Assembly (NCBI RefSeq): GCF_017115045.1
Contig: NZ_JABXKK010000094.1
Coordinates: forward strand, 1-64,000
Length of the DNA stretch: 64,000 nt
DNA from: Nostoc sp. NMS8
Lineage (GTDB): Bacteria; Cyanobacteriota; Cyanobacteriia; Cyanobacteriales; Nostocaceae
Direction of reading: 5' to 3'
Both the position numbers and the translations under genes were made by a program. The first letter of the stretch is position 1, and every line of letters begins with the position of its first letter. This document shows positions 55,765 through 64,000 of this stretch, one piece after another. Below the pieces are notes generated by a model, which worked only from the letters and a program-made list of their open reading frames with translations, did not search any database and was not told the DNA's origin.

Positions 55765-56085
55765 GAGAGAATTCAATAAAAAAAGTGGGCGTCGACCCAC
55801 TTCCTGCGATAGGTATATCTTCCAAGAAGTCTTGTGACGAACCAAATGATGATTCGCCTAATTCGAGTTTAGCGCATTTCTTTTATAGTCGTGCATTGGG
55901 GACTCAGGTTAAGTACACAGATAATTCGTAGCAAATTGTCTGTGTACCTCTGCGCCTCTACCCTGCGGGAAGGCGAAGCGCCTGCTTATGCGTTTAAATT
56001 TCAACCCTCAATTAATTACGCCATGATTTTACGCAAAGCTCTAATTAAGGACTAGGAACTGAATTATCCCCAATCCCCAATCCCT
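55765..56085. other. spacer upstream of rimP
   Basis: About 320 bases. The promoter of the rimP cluster should be near 55770-55900. A repeat-like string (CCTCTACCCTGCGGGAAGGCGAAGCGCC-type, about 55950-55985) is present. No gene. Confidence 0.5.
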
Positions 56086-57534
56086 CTACCCTTCCCGGAT
56101 TTTTGGGAGAGCATTACCTTTATCAACTACTGTGGAAACTGATGTTTGTGTTCTTAGCTTCCGAGTTTGCTCGATAATTTGGTCTATGTCTTCTTGGGAT
56201 AGACGCTGAACGTAGTTGAGTTTGATTTCCTCTAAGAAGTCAAAAAGTAAACTCTGAATTTCTGAAAGTACGTGTTTTTCCTTGATTTGAGATCCCAAGG
56301 CTTTGCTAAAGGTTTCTACTAGTTGACTGGTGAGCTTTGCGCCCACAGGGTCTTCAACAGCACTAACTAACGTTTTGTAAAGATTAGTTGTGATTTGAGT
56401 CGCCAATTGTTCGCTTAACTGGGTTTGAGCCTGTCCCACGCCAGGGAGATTCTGAAGATTGCGGTAGACGGGGACTTGATGGAAGACGGTTTCGATGTTG
56501 TGGCGCAAAATGGCAACGATCGCAGGTTGGATATCAGGTAGCACTTGGTAGACTATTGTTTTTACCAAAAGACCTGCGATCGCCTCTACTTCATTCACAT
56601 TATTAATATCTATATAGGGACGTAAATTTTCTTGTTGCGAGAGCCAGCTTGTTAATTCACCCCGCTGAATTGAACCCTGAACCTGATTAATCACTCTCAC
56701 CACGACAATTTCTGTGAGTTCTTCGGCAAAATTGGCGACAATTCCTTGATTAAGTTGCTTTCGCACTGGATACAGATTCAATAACTGCGCTTGATCGAGG
56801 CGAATTAATACAGGTATGATTCGCAACCCTCGCCAAAATGGCAGTAGTAAAAATAAATCGTACCAACGCCACAATAGTGCTTCTAACCAGCTAAAACCAG
56901 GATGTTGGCGTTTGAGCAAGAAGGTGCGCCCCAGCAATTCTACGCCAAATAAAATCACGAAGGGTAAGTCAATAATCCAGAAATCATCAAAAAATTCGCC
57001 ATTTTCCCCGATTTTACGGTAATAGTTAGAGGCAATTAAAGGGCGAATACTATCGTTGAAAAAATTAATTTCTTGAACCCAGCCTTTTTGTGATAAATAC
57101 GGCTGACTCCAAAAAGTGGCAAAGGACTGTTTTGCAGATTCGTTGTGGATGCGATCGCGCATCCGATTTTTGATTTTTTCCAGAGTACCACTCTTATTCA
57201 CTCCCGCAAAGGGGTTAGTGTCAATCATCTCGTTGCTCAGACGCTTAATTTCTTCTAGCCTGCTATTTACTTGAGGCGACTGTAACCCTGTTTGGCTGAC
57301 TTGTTCTTCTAATGCCTTTACTAGTTCTAAATAATTTTTCGTCTCTCTATGGCGTTCAATACCTTTTATTGGGTCATAAATCTCAACAATTTGCGGAAGT
57401 TTTCGCAAGTAGAAATCTCGCCAAGGTACGTAACTTAAATCAAACAAAACTAAACCTAAATTTACGGTGGCAGTAATTGCCATAAATCTTTCAAACCAAA
57501 GATTACGCTGTTTAGAAGATTTTACATTTCTCAT
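56086..57534 (-). CDS. unrecognised large membrane-associated protein
   Basis: A 482-aa protein I do not recognise. It starts with a hydrophobic segment (FMAITATVNLGLVLFDLSYV), then a charged helical linker, then two more hydrophobic stretches (IDLPFVILFGVELLGRTFLL and WRWYDLFLLLPFWRGLRIIPVLIRL) reminiscent of the S4/S5 part of an ion-channel voltage-sensor domain but lacking a pore. The C-terminal half is soluble and helical (EVEAIAGLLVKTIVYQVLPDIQPAIVAILR...). Similar proteins occur across cyanobacteria, function unknown. Confidence 0.65.
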   Translation of the reverse strand: MRNVKSSKQRNLWFERFMAITATVNLGLVLFDLSYVPWRDFYLRKLPQIVEIYDPIKGIERHRETKNYLELVKALEEQVSQTGLQSPQVNSRLEEIKRLSNEMIDTNPFAGVNKSGTLEKIKNRMRDRIHNESAKQSFATFWSQPYLSQKGWVQEINFFNDSIRPLIASNYYRKIGENGEFFDDFWIIDLPFVILFGVELLGRTFLLKRQHPGFSWLEALLWRWYDLFLLLPFWRGLRIIPVLIRLDQAQLLNLYPVRKQLNQGIVANFAEELTEIVVVRVINQVQGSIQRGELTSWLSQQENLRPYIDINNVNEVEAIAGLLVKTIVYQVLPDIQPAIVAILRHNIETVFHQVPVYRNLQNLPGVGQAQTQLSEQLATQITTNLYKTLVSAVEDPVGAKLTSQLVETFSKALGSQIKEKHVLSEIQSLLFDFLEEIKLNYVQRLSQEDIDQIIEQTRKLRTQTSVSTVVDKGNALPKIREG

Positions 57535-57963
57535 TATTTGTTATATATTATACATTCTGAGAGCATTGAGAATATAAGCTATTTCGCTTAATTAATTTTC
57601 GGCTATTTCCAAGAAATTACAGCTATTTGCAGTTATTTACAGTTCAGCAAACTCCAACTAAAAGGGCAGTTAGAAACCAAAACCACACGAGGCTTTAACC
57701 GTCTATGTGAGTACCAGTCCCCAACCCGCAGATCAAAGGGTCTATTCGATTCAAATCATAACTGTTGTATCTGTGCTAATACAAGATACTTCTTTTGATA
57801 GATGATATAAATCATTTTTTGTGATTCTAGCTAAAATTTACAAAAATAAGTCACAAATTATTCAAAAATCATGAAATAATCGTGAAAAAAGTTATTAAAC
57901 AAACTTAAAATGCAGCTGTTAACTTTTATAATCCTGCTGATTTAACCCAAAGGAGTTTTGAAT
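57535..57963. other. divergent spacer
   Basis: About 430 bases with no coding frame. AT-rich from 57780 on. The peptidoglycan-binding gene is preceded by AAAGGAG about nine bases before ATG 57964. Confidence 0.45.
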
Positions 57964-58653
57964 ATGTGGTGTGGGTTTGGAAAATCAAGCGCAACCTTTG
58001 CTGTTACTTGCCTGGTGACTGCCAGTTTAGTAATTGCAGACACCGGTTTCGCAGCCCCTCAGCGTAGCTATACGCCCCAGCAGTTTCGTCAGGTATTGCG
58101 GGGATTAGGCTATAACGTCAAGATAACAAACACTGCTTTGACGGACGAAGAAACTAAAAAGGCAATTCGAGAATTTCAGACGGGCTATAAGCTAAAACCA
58201 GTTGATGGGATAGCAGGGCCAAAAACCCAAGATTTTGCTGCTAATATCGTTAAAATTCTGCACACCAATTTGAATGCAGTGGTGAAGCCCAATCCTCCCC
58301 TCTCACGCGATCATTTTTATGGTTCCCGCACAGAAGAAGTGGTGAAGGAATATCAGAAGAAATATCAGCTGCAAGAAACTGGAATTGCTAATTTAGCACT
58401 CCGCCAAAAGCTGAATGAAGAAGCAAAGACAGTTGTGAGTCAGCCGACGGCTAAACCAACAGCAACACCGACAGCTACCCCAACAGCTAAACCGACAGCT
58501 ACCCCAACAGCTAAACCGACGGCTACCCCAACGGCTAAACCAACAGCTACCCCAACAGCTAAACCAACAGCTACACCAACAGCTACACCAACAGCTACAC
58601 CAACAGCTACCCCAACAACTACACCAACAGCTACCCCAACAACTACACCCTAG
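57964..58653 (+). CDS. peptidoglycan-binding-domain protein with Thr/Pro/Ala repeat tail
   Basis: A 229-aa exported protein. The signal peptide (FAVTCLVTASLVIADTGFAAP) is followed by a PG_binding_1-type domain with two half-repeats (VLRGLGYNVKITNTALTDEETKKAIREFQTGYKLKPVDGIAGPKT; YGSRTEEVVKEYQKKYQLQETGIANLALRQKL). The final ~75 residues are a low-complexity KPTATPTA-type repeat that probably spans the wall. An earlier TTG (57958) is possible. The stop TAG at 58651 is in a Thr/Pro repeat; codons after it continue LPQTTPTPDPLK in frame, so a longer ancestral tail is likely. Confidence 0.82.
   Translation: MWCGFGKSSATFAVTCLVTASLVIADTGFAAPQRSYTPQQFRQVLRGLGYNVKITNTALTDEETKKAIREFQTGYKLKPVDGIAGPKTQDFAANIVKILHTNLNAVVKPNPPLSRDHFYGSRTEEVVKEYQKKYQLQETGIANLALRQKLNEEAKTVVSQPTAKPTATPTATPTAKPTATPTAKPTATPTAKPTATPTAKPTATPTATPTATPTATPTTTPTATPTTTP
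58443..58650 (+). repeat. coding tandem repeat (ACAGCTACCCCA / ACAGCTAAACCG units)
   Basis: About 17 imperfect units of 12 bases coding Thr-Ala-Thr-Pro or Thr-Ala-Lys-Pro. The units at 58480-58590 are nearly identical, so length could vary between strains by slippage or recombination. Confidence 0.85.
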
Positions 58654-58684
58654 TTGCCACAAACAACTCCTACCCCAGACCCAC

Positions 58685-59578
58685 TCAAGTCCTCTGATTT
58701 GGTTCTTCTAAGGGTCTGCCCTTGGGTGTAGGTAAAATTGGAAAGCGGTCATTGTAAGGCATAGGTATGTACTGCACGCTGGGTCTCCCTCCTTGGGATT
58801 GTGGGTACAAATCCATGAGATCGTAAATAGAATGGGGCAGTCCGACAGTTACGGGCAGCCCCATTTCTGTTGCTTCTTCAATAGTGATGGGATAATCGTG
58901 AGTGACGCGCCCAGTTGTTAGGGCTTCGATAATCGGTTCGATATTTTCTGGCAGAACTTTTTGTTTGGGTATACTGTCTTTCAGGAGAGTCCGCACAAAC
59001 CGCTGCACTTGCTGAATTGCTTTGCGTGAGAGGTCAGCCATAATTAAGGTTTGGTCATCAATCTCACTGATGGGTTTATCTTCAACTACTTTCAGAATAC
59101 TAGCTGCGGGGTAATTACCCAATTGGGGATCAACTGGCCCTAAGACAGCGTTAGCATCCATAATAATTTCATCAGAGGCGATCGCAAGCATTGTACCGCC
59201 ACTCATGGCATAGTGAGGTACAAAGACTGTAACTTTTGCCTGGTGGCGAATTAAAGCTCTAGCGATTTGTTCGGTAGCCAAAACCAAACCACCAGGAGTG
59301 TGCAAAATTAAGTCAATGGGCACATCTGGAGGTGTGAGGCGAATTGCACGCAATATTTGTTCTGAGTCTTCGATAGTAATGTAGCGAGATATCGGAATTC
59401 CCAGAAAGCTAATGGATTCTTGGCGGTGAATTAACAAAATCACCCGACTTTTGCGTTCCTGCTGGAATTCTTGTAAAGCACGCAAACGCCGATATTCTAT
59501 TTGACGTTTTTGCCAAAGGGGTTGCAAAGAAGTCAGAAGGAGGAAAATCCAGAATAAATCACCAATACCAAAGCCCAT
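58685..59578 (-). CDS. SDH-family Clp-fold membrane serine protease
   Basis: A 297-aa protein with a single N-terminal transmembrane helix (LFWIFLLLTSLQPLW) and a Clp/crotonase fold of the SDH_sah (SppA-related) family. DLILHTPGGLVLATEQIARAL precedes AMSGGTMLAIASDEIIMD, where the Ser after AM is the likely nucleophile, and NAVLGPVDPQLG, a conserved acidic region. Family members are signal-peptide-peptidase-like; the substrate here is unknown. Convergent with the peptidoglycan-binding gene, whose stop is ~30 bases away. Confidence 0.87.
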   Translation of the reverse strand: MGFGIGDLFWIFLLLTSLQPLWQKRQIEYRRLRALQEFQQERKSRVILLIHRQESISFLGIPISRYITIEDSEQILRAIRLTPPDVPIDLILHTPGGLVLATEQIARALIRHQAKVTVFVPHYAMSGGTMLAIASDEIIMDANAVLGPVDPQLGNYPAASILKVVEDKPISEIDDQTLIMADLSRKAIQQVQRFVRTLLKDSIPKQKVLPENIEPIIEALTTGRVTHDYPITIEEATEMGLPVTVGLPHSIYDLMDLYPQSQGGRPSVQYIPMPYNDRFPILPTPKGRPLEEPNQRT

Positions 59579-59763
59579 AAATCTTAATTCTCATTCAAAA
59601 ATAACGGTTGCCGTCATTATTGTGACAATTTCTGAGCGATCGCAGCTCTATCTGTAGGTTTAAAAGTATCGAACCACACTCAGCACAGAGAGACGTAAAT
59701 TAAAAATTACGAATTACATTAGCGTAGCGGTAGCGACATAGGAGCGTCATTACGAATTATTTA

Positions 59764-61653
59764 CTACCCCCGCCGCCAAATCTTGATAGTGTCGTCATCA
59801 CCACCGCTAACTAGGGTTTGTCCATCATGACTGAAGGTAACGCATCTCACATAGCTGGAATGCCCTGTCAGTGTGCTGATTTCTGTGCCAGTGTGTATAT
59901 GCCACAGTTTGATAGTGTTGTCCCAACTACCACTAGCGAGAAATTGTCCATCCTGGCTGAAGGCGACTGACCAAACTGAATCAGAATGACCAATGAGAGT
60001 ACGAATTTCTCTGCCTGTATTTACATGCCACAGTTTAATCGTGTTGTCACCACTGCCACTGGCGATAATTTCCCCGTCCTTGCTGAAGGCGATACAGTTG
60101 ACAAAGAAGGAATGACCTGTGAGTGTATAAATATTTCTGGGGGTGTATCCTTGCCACAGTTTAATTGTGTAATCATTACTGCCACTAGCCACTAGCTGTT
60201 TATCCTGGCTATTGGTTGCAGGCGTTCTCGGACAGTAAGCCACTGATGAAACTGCGTCGGCATGACCTGTGAGAGTTTGGATTTCTATGCCAGTACCCAC
60301 TTGCCACAGTTTAATTGTGCAGTCAGCACTGCCACTAGCCAGAAACTTGCCATCTGGACTAAAGGCAACAGAATTCACCCAATTGGCATGACCAGTGAGA
60401 GTACGAATTTCTTTGCCTGTGTTGACATCCCATAATTTGATGGTATTATCCCAACTACCGCTAGCTAAGATTCCCCGATTTAGGTCTGTAACTCCCGCAG
60501 ATTTGCCGGAATCTCCTTGATAAGAAAAGTTTGCAGAAATTGGGCTAAAAGCAACGGAATGAACCATACTGGAATGACTAGAAGACCAACGACCTAATTG
60601 ACGCACTAGCTTGCCAGTAGCTACTTGCCAAAGCTTGATAGTCTTGTCATTACTGCCACTAGCAATAAATTGCCCATCTGGGCTAATGGCGATCGCATGA
60701 ACCATACTAGAATGACCTTTAAGGGTCTGCACACATTGCCAGTTCTGTCGATCTAATACAACAGGTGGAGTTGGTTGCTCTTTAGGTGTGACAATTAAGG
60801 TAGAAGGTATTTCTGTTATATCTTCCCCAACATCAGGGCCCAATAAATCTAACCATTCCTGCACAGATTGGGGACGGTAGGTTGACTCCAAATCCATGCC
60901 GCACATAATAGCCTGATTTACCCTATTGCTGATGTTGGAATTAAAATATTGTGGTGGTTCTAAGTTAATATTATGACGCCTATCATCTGCACTTGTTGGT
61001 ACAACTGCGGTAAGTAAATTATACAAAGTAGCGGCTAGGGCATAGATGTCAATGTATTCTCCTCGTGGTGCTTCTGCTTCATACTGCTCAGGAGGGGCAA
61101 ACCCAGGAGTGCGATATACAGTATGCCTTTGAATTACATTAGGAATAAATTCTCTAGCAATGCCAAAGTCTATCAGCACTGCTTCTGGTTTATCAATGCG
61201 GATCATTATATTGCGTGGTTTGAGATCCCTATGCAGCAGTCCTTTAGAATGGATTAGGGTCAAAGCGCTGCCAATTTGTCGGATATACAGCAGTGCTTCT
61301 GCTTCTGATAGCACCCCTATTCGCTTCAAATGCTGTCCCAAGTCTTCGCCTTCGATATAATCCATCACCATGCAGGGCAAATTCCCCTCATCAAAGATGG
61401 TTTCTATCTGTACTATATGAGGATGGTGGCACACAGCCAGCCTAACTGCTTCATCACGAAAGTCTTGCCGTAACTTGTTTCGGTGGAGTATCCAGGCGGG
61501 GTGATTCAGGATTTCTTCTTTGAGGGTTTTAATTACTCGCTGTTGATTCCGTTGATTTCTGGCAAGATAAGTGATGCCAATTCCGCCTTCACCTAGTTGG
61601 CTTTCGATAATGTAGCGTCCCCCGAATAAAGACTTTCCTGCATTCCACACCAT
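59764..61653 (-). CDS. Ser/Thr protein kinase with seven WD40 repeats
   Basis: A 629-aa protein. The Hanks-type kinase domain (about residues 12-270) has LGEGGIGITYLA, catalytic Lys in RVIKTLK, LLHRDLKPRNIM, LIDFGIARE and APPEQY. A Pro/Glu linker leads to seven WD40 repeats (first VQTLKGHSSMVHAIAISPDGQFIASGSNDKTIKLWQ, last ending GGDDDTIKIWRRG), enough for one beta-propeller; one repeat is interrupted by an insert after AFSPISANFSYQ. The propeller likely binds partner proteins. All catalytic motifs look intact. Divergent from the Tll0287-like gene. Confidence 0.93.
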   Translation of the reverse strand: MVWNAGKSLFGGRYIIESQLGEGGIGITYLARNQRNQQRVIKTLKEEILNHPAWILHRNKLRQDFRDEAVRLAVCHHPHIVQIETIFDEGNLPCMVMDYIEGEDLGQHLKRIGVLSEAEALLYIRQIGSALTLIHSKGLLHRDLKPRNIMIRIDKPEAVLIDFGIAREFIPNVIQRHTVYRTPGFAPPEQYEAEAPRGEYIDIYALAATLYNLLTAVVPTSADDRRHNINLEPPQYFNSNISNRVNQAIMCGMDLESTYRPQSVQEWLDLLGPDVGEDITEIPSTLIVTPKEQPTPPVVLDRQNWQCVQTLKGHSSMVHAIAISPDGQFIASGSNDKTIKLWQVATGKLVRQLGRWSSSHSSMVHSVAFSPISANFSYQGDSGKSAGVTDLNRGILASGSWDNTIKLWDVNTGKEIRTLTGHANWVNSVAFSPDGKFLASGSADCTIKLWQVGTGIEIQTLTGHADAVSSVAYCPRTPATNSQDKQLVASGSNDYTIKLWQGYTPRNIYTLTGHSFFVNCIAFSKDGEIIASGSGDNTIKLWHVNTGREIRTLIGHSDSVWSVAFSQDGQFLASGSWDNTIKLWHIHTGTEISTLTGHSSYVRCVTFSHDGQTLVSGGDDDTIKIWRRG

Positions 61654-61946
61654 TAGTAATATTTGACAATTGCTGGTATTTATTTTGGCACGGCATCAGA
61701 ACAGCCCACCTGAATTTTTGGGAGTTCCATTTGAATTGCTGTTGTAGATTTTTACAACTTAGTTACTTAGAGAACATTTTCATTAACCTCAATAATTACT
61801 AATAGTATAAAGTTGGATATATCCTCATAGTTTTAGCTCAACTATGTCTTTACACTAAAATTTTTAGTTGATTGCTCATGCTAGAGTAAACGATGACTTT
61901 AGCAATATCTGTTCATAATAATTTGACTTATCCATAATCTAAAATT

Positions 61947-62867
61947 ATGCTAAAGAATTTAAATCTGAAACAAAAATTTACAATTCTGCTACTGGTAATT
62001 CTGACATTCGGTCTGAGCTTGACTGGGTTTGCTCTTTCCTCCCTGCTCCGAGAAAATGCTAAACAAGATATTAGCTCAACTGGTCTCATGCTCATCCAAA
62101 CAATGAGTTCTGTTCGCAAATACACCAGCACTCAAGTGAATCCAGAACTAGTTGATAAATTGGCTACTGAATTTTTGCCGCAAACCGTGCCTGGATACTC
62201 AGCACGGGAGGTATTTGAAATTTTACGAAAAACAACAGAATACCGTGATTTCTTTTACAAAGAAGCAACTCTCAATCCGACAAATCTTCGGGATAAGGCC
62301 GATGGTTTTGAAACGGAAATTGTAGAAAGGTTCAGAAATAAATCAGACCTTAAAGAAGTAAGTGGATTTCGCTCAATTCCTGGTGGGGATATCTTTTATA
62401 TTGCTCGTCCCTTAGAAGTTTCTGAAGAAAGCTGTCTGAAGTGTCATAGTGTGCCCGAAGCTGCACCTCAAAGTATGATTACTCTTTATGGCGGAGCTAA
62501 TGGATTTGGGTGGAAGCTTCATGAGATTGTCGGCGCTCAAATTATATCAGTACCGGCGAATAATGTCATCAGTAAAGCCAATCAGTCTTCTTTACTAATT
62601 ATTTTGATTGTATCAGCTATATTTATCGTGACTATCCTGTTAGTCAATCTGTTCTTGAATCGACAAGTTGTGATGCCTCTCAAACGGATGACTCGCATAG
62701 CTGAGGAAGTCAGTACGGGACACATGGAAGTTGAATTTGAACAGATGTCTAATGACGAAATTGGTAATTTAGCTAAAGCTTTTAAACGGATGCAGTTAAG
62801 TTTAGAAATGGCAATGAAAAGAATCAAACGCACTCAGGGAAGTACAGGTGATTCAAATAACTCGTAA
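61947..62867 (+). CDS. Tll0287-like heme sensor with HAMP domain
   Basis: A 306-aa membrane sensor. The N-terminal helix (FTILLLVILTFGLSLTGFALSSLL) is followed by a periplasmic Tll0287-like (DUF3365) domain, with the single c-type heme motif CLKCH (SCLKCHSVPEAAP). A second helix (SLLIILIVSAIFIVTILLVNLFL) leads to a HAMP domain (RQVVMPLKRMTRIAEEVSTGHMEVEFEQMSNDEIGNLAKAFKRMQ). No kinase or cyclase is attached, so it needs a partner. It is flanked by Ser/Thr kinase genes on the opposite strand. Confidence 0.9.
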   Translation: MLKNLNLKQKFTILLLVILTFGLSLTGFALSSLLRENAKQDISSTGLMLIQTMSSVRKYTSTQVNPELVDKLATEFLPQTVPGYSAREVFEILRKTTEYRDFFYKEATLNPTNLRDKADGFETEIVERFRNKSDLKEVSGFRSIPGGDIFYIARPLEVSEESCLKCHSVPEAAPQSMITLYGGANGFGWKLHEIVGAQIISVPANNVISKANQSSLLIILIVSAIFIVTILLVNLFLNRQVVMPLKRMTRIAEEVSTGHMEVEFEQMSNDEIGNLAKAFKRMQLSLEMAMKRIKRTQGSTGDSNNS

Positions 62868-63041
62868 TGACGCACTCTACGAACGCGAACAGCGTGTCGC
62901 AGACAGACGCTAAAAGCGTAGCTTGCTTCCCTGTAAGGGTACGTAGAATAAATTCAAAATCCAAAATTGTTTGACTTAACTCCACATAATTAGTTAAAAG
63001 ATTAGAAATTATTCCTAAATCTGTAGTGTAAAAAAAAATCT

Positions 63042-64000
63042 CTATGAAAACAAGCTTTTTTTGAATTCAAAAGCTGCTTGAAAGCTAGGAATTTCCCTAG
63101 CTAAAAGTTCAATAAATTGGTCAGGTGAAATATTAGGATTTTGAGCTAATATTTCTTCTATAATCAGATTTGCCATTGGGCCAATGTGATAAGCTAGCTG
63201 TTGCTGACAATGTTTAATAAATGCTGGCTGGAGTGAAGGTTGTTGTTGTTCAATTCGCCCAGTTTGTGGATTAGTCGGTGAAACAAAAATTGTTTCTTCA
63301 GTTTGGTTATATGATTGCGATATGTCCGACATCGCCTGAAATTCAGGGTTAAATACCGTGGAAGGCAAATCATCAACCATAATTGCAGGAGATGCTGCTA
63401 CTTCTAGTTCTTCAATACGCTGTAAATCTATGATAACTTCCCTGGCTGTTTGGTATCGCTTGTTAGGTCTATCTGCCAACATGCAATCAAGTACTTGAGC
63501 GAATTCATCAGTAACGTAGGTATAATAACGCCAGTTCCACTCTAGGGAGTATTGATCCATTAGTAAAGATGGATCTCTACCTGTAAGTAGTACAATAGCA
63601 GTCACACCCAAAGCATAAAGGTCACTAGAGGGTGAACATAAACCCAGGCTAATCTGTTCGCGGGGAGCATATCCCACCTTCCCGACGAGGGACATTTTGC
63701 CAACAAATGTTACCTGTTGGTTAGTATTTCTTCCCTCGTTTATATCAGTAGTTTGTTTACCTACACCAAAGTCAATCAGTACTGGCAAATTATTGCCATC
63801 AGGTAACATGATGTTGTCAGGAGAAATATCTCGATGGATAATGTTATGTTGGTGGACATATTCCAAAACAGGCAGCAGATTCTTTAGCCACTGTATAACT
63901 TCGTCTTCAGAAAAGTTTCTCCCTTGACGTTGAAGTTCTCCTAGTAGTCTAGAATATGTTTTACCATCGACATACTCTTGTACTAGAAAAAGCCTACCAT
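63042..64000 (-). CDS. Ser/Thr protein kinase, N-terminal part beyond window
   Basis: The C-terminal ~315 residues of a Hanks-type kinase; the start lies past 64000. Visible motifs are FLVQEYVDGKTYSRLL, EYVHQHNIIHRDISPDNIML (HRD), VLIDFGVGKQ (DFG), GYAPREQI (APE equivalent), and YALGVTAIVLLTGRDPS. The HRD Lys is replaced by Ser (HRDISPDN), as in some cyanobacterial kinases. The tail, after a linker, contains a helical CQQQLAYHIGPMANLIIEEILAQNPNISPDQFIELLAREIPS motif shared with other cyanobacterial kinases. Confidence 0.88.
   Translation of the reverse strand, partial: GRLFLVQEYVDGKTYSRLLGELQRQGRNFSEDEVIQWLKNLLPVLEYVHQHNIIHRDISPDNIMLPDGNNLPVLIDFGVGKQTTDINEGRNTNQQVTFVGKMSLVGKVGYAPREQISLGLCSPSSDLYALGVTAIVLLTGRDPSLLMDQYSLEWNWRYYTYVTDEFAQVLDCMLADRPNKRYQTAREVIIDLQRIEELEVAASPAIMVDDLPSTVFNPEFQAMSDISQSYNQTEETIFVSPTNPQTGRIEQQQPSLQPAFIKHCQQQLAYHIGPMANLIIEEILAQNPNISPDQFIELLAREIPSFQAAFEFKKSLFS

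Noticed and set aside
58443..58650. CRISPR-like array of short repeats
   Set aside because: The repeats are 12-base coding units without spacers, in frame with a Thr/Pro/Ala tail, so they are not CRISPR.

Overview
The window comes from a filamentous, Nostoc/Anabaena-type (Nostocales) cyanobacterium. The evidence is dense HIP1 octamers (GCGATCGC), a tRNA-Leu(UAA) gene split by a group I intron, photosynthesis-linked genes (CP12, NdhL, a CRR7-like protein, SasA), many cyanobacteria-restricted conserved proteins, and several heptamer-rich dispersed repeats (STRR type). No rRNA, CRISPR array or phage is visible.

Layout. 0.25-2 kb: tRNA-Ala(CGC) and an overlapping HAD phosphatase/methyltransferase pair. 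2.3-4.5 kb: an RtcB RNA ligase interrupted by a large intein carrying an HNH nuclease motif and a zinc finger; this is the most distinctive locus. 4.5-7.3 kb: a broken ATP-grasp gene, an AraC regulator and a methyltransferase. 7.4-9.9 kb: a minus-strand ndhL / DUF3007-like / trpA cluster and a coiled-coil membrane protein. 10.3-10.7 kb: split tRNA-Leu. 11-20 kb: an unknown 440-aa protein, a UPF0104-like membrane protein, two paralogous lipoproteins, mtnP, a metallophosphoesterase, a FIST sensor and cp12. 20-26 kb: small conserved proteins, a class-3 lipase, cbiD and guaA. 26-36 kb: two lone receiver proteins, a CDF transporter remnant, ppk1, a group II intron with an N-terminally truncated RT/HNH protein, and DUF2854-like and CRR7-like genes.

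36-48 kb: a REC-GGDEF protein convergent with the clock output kinase SasA, a 1.8-kb gene-poor stretch, an SLH lipoprotein, a PEP-CTERM GDSL esterase, a porin gene destroyed by a frameshift and an IS5-type remnant, tRNA-Thr(CGU), and a beta-helix/SLH protein. 49-56 kb: the minus-strand rimP-nusA-ylxR-infB transcription/translation cluster. 56-64 kb: a large unknown membrane protein, a peptidoglycan-binding protein with a Thr/Pro/Ala repeat tail, a Clp-fold (SDH_sah) membrane protease, and two Ser/Thr kinases (one with seven WD40 repeats, one running off the window) flanking a Tll0287-like heme-sensor protein with a HAMP domain.

How the genes relate. Most of the window is a housekeeping backbone (translation start factors, guanine, tryptophan, cobalamin and polyphosphate metabolism, NDH-1 accessory proteins) interleaved with signalling proteins. 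Mobile DNA (intein, group I and II introns, IS remnant, MITE-like repeats) and gene decay (ATP-grasp, CDF, porin) are conspicuous for 64 kb. All functional names are read from motifs by eye; no database search was possible.
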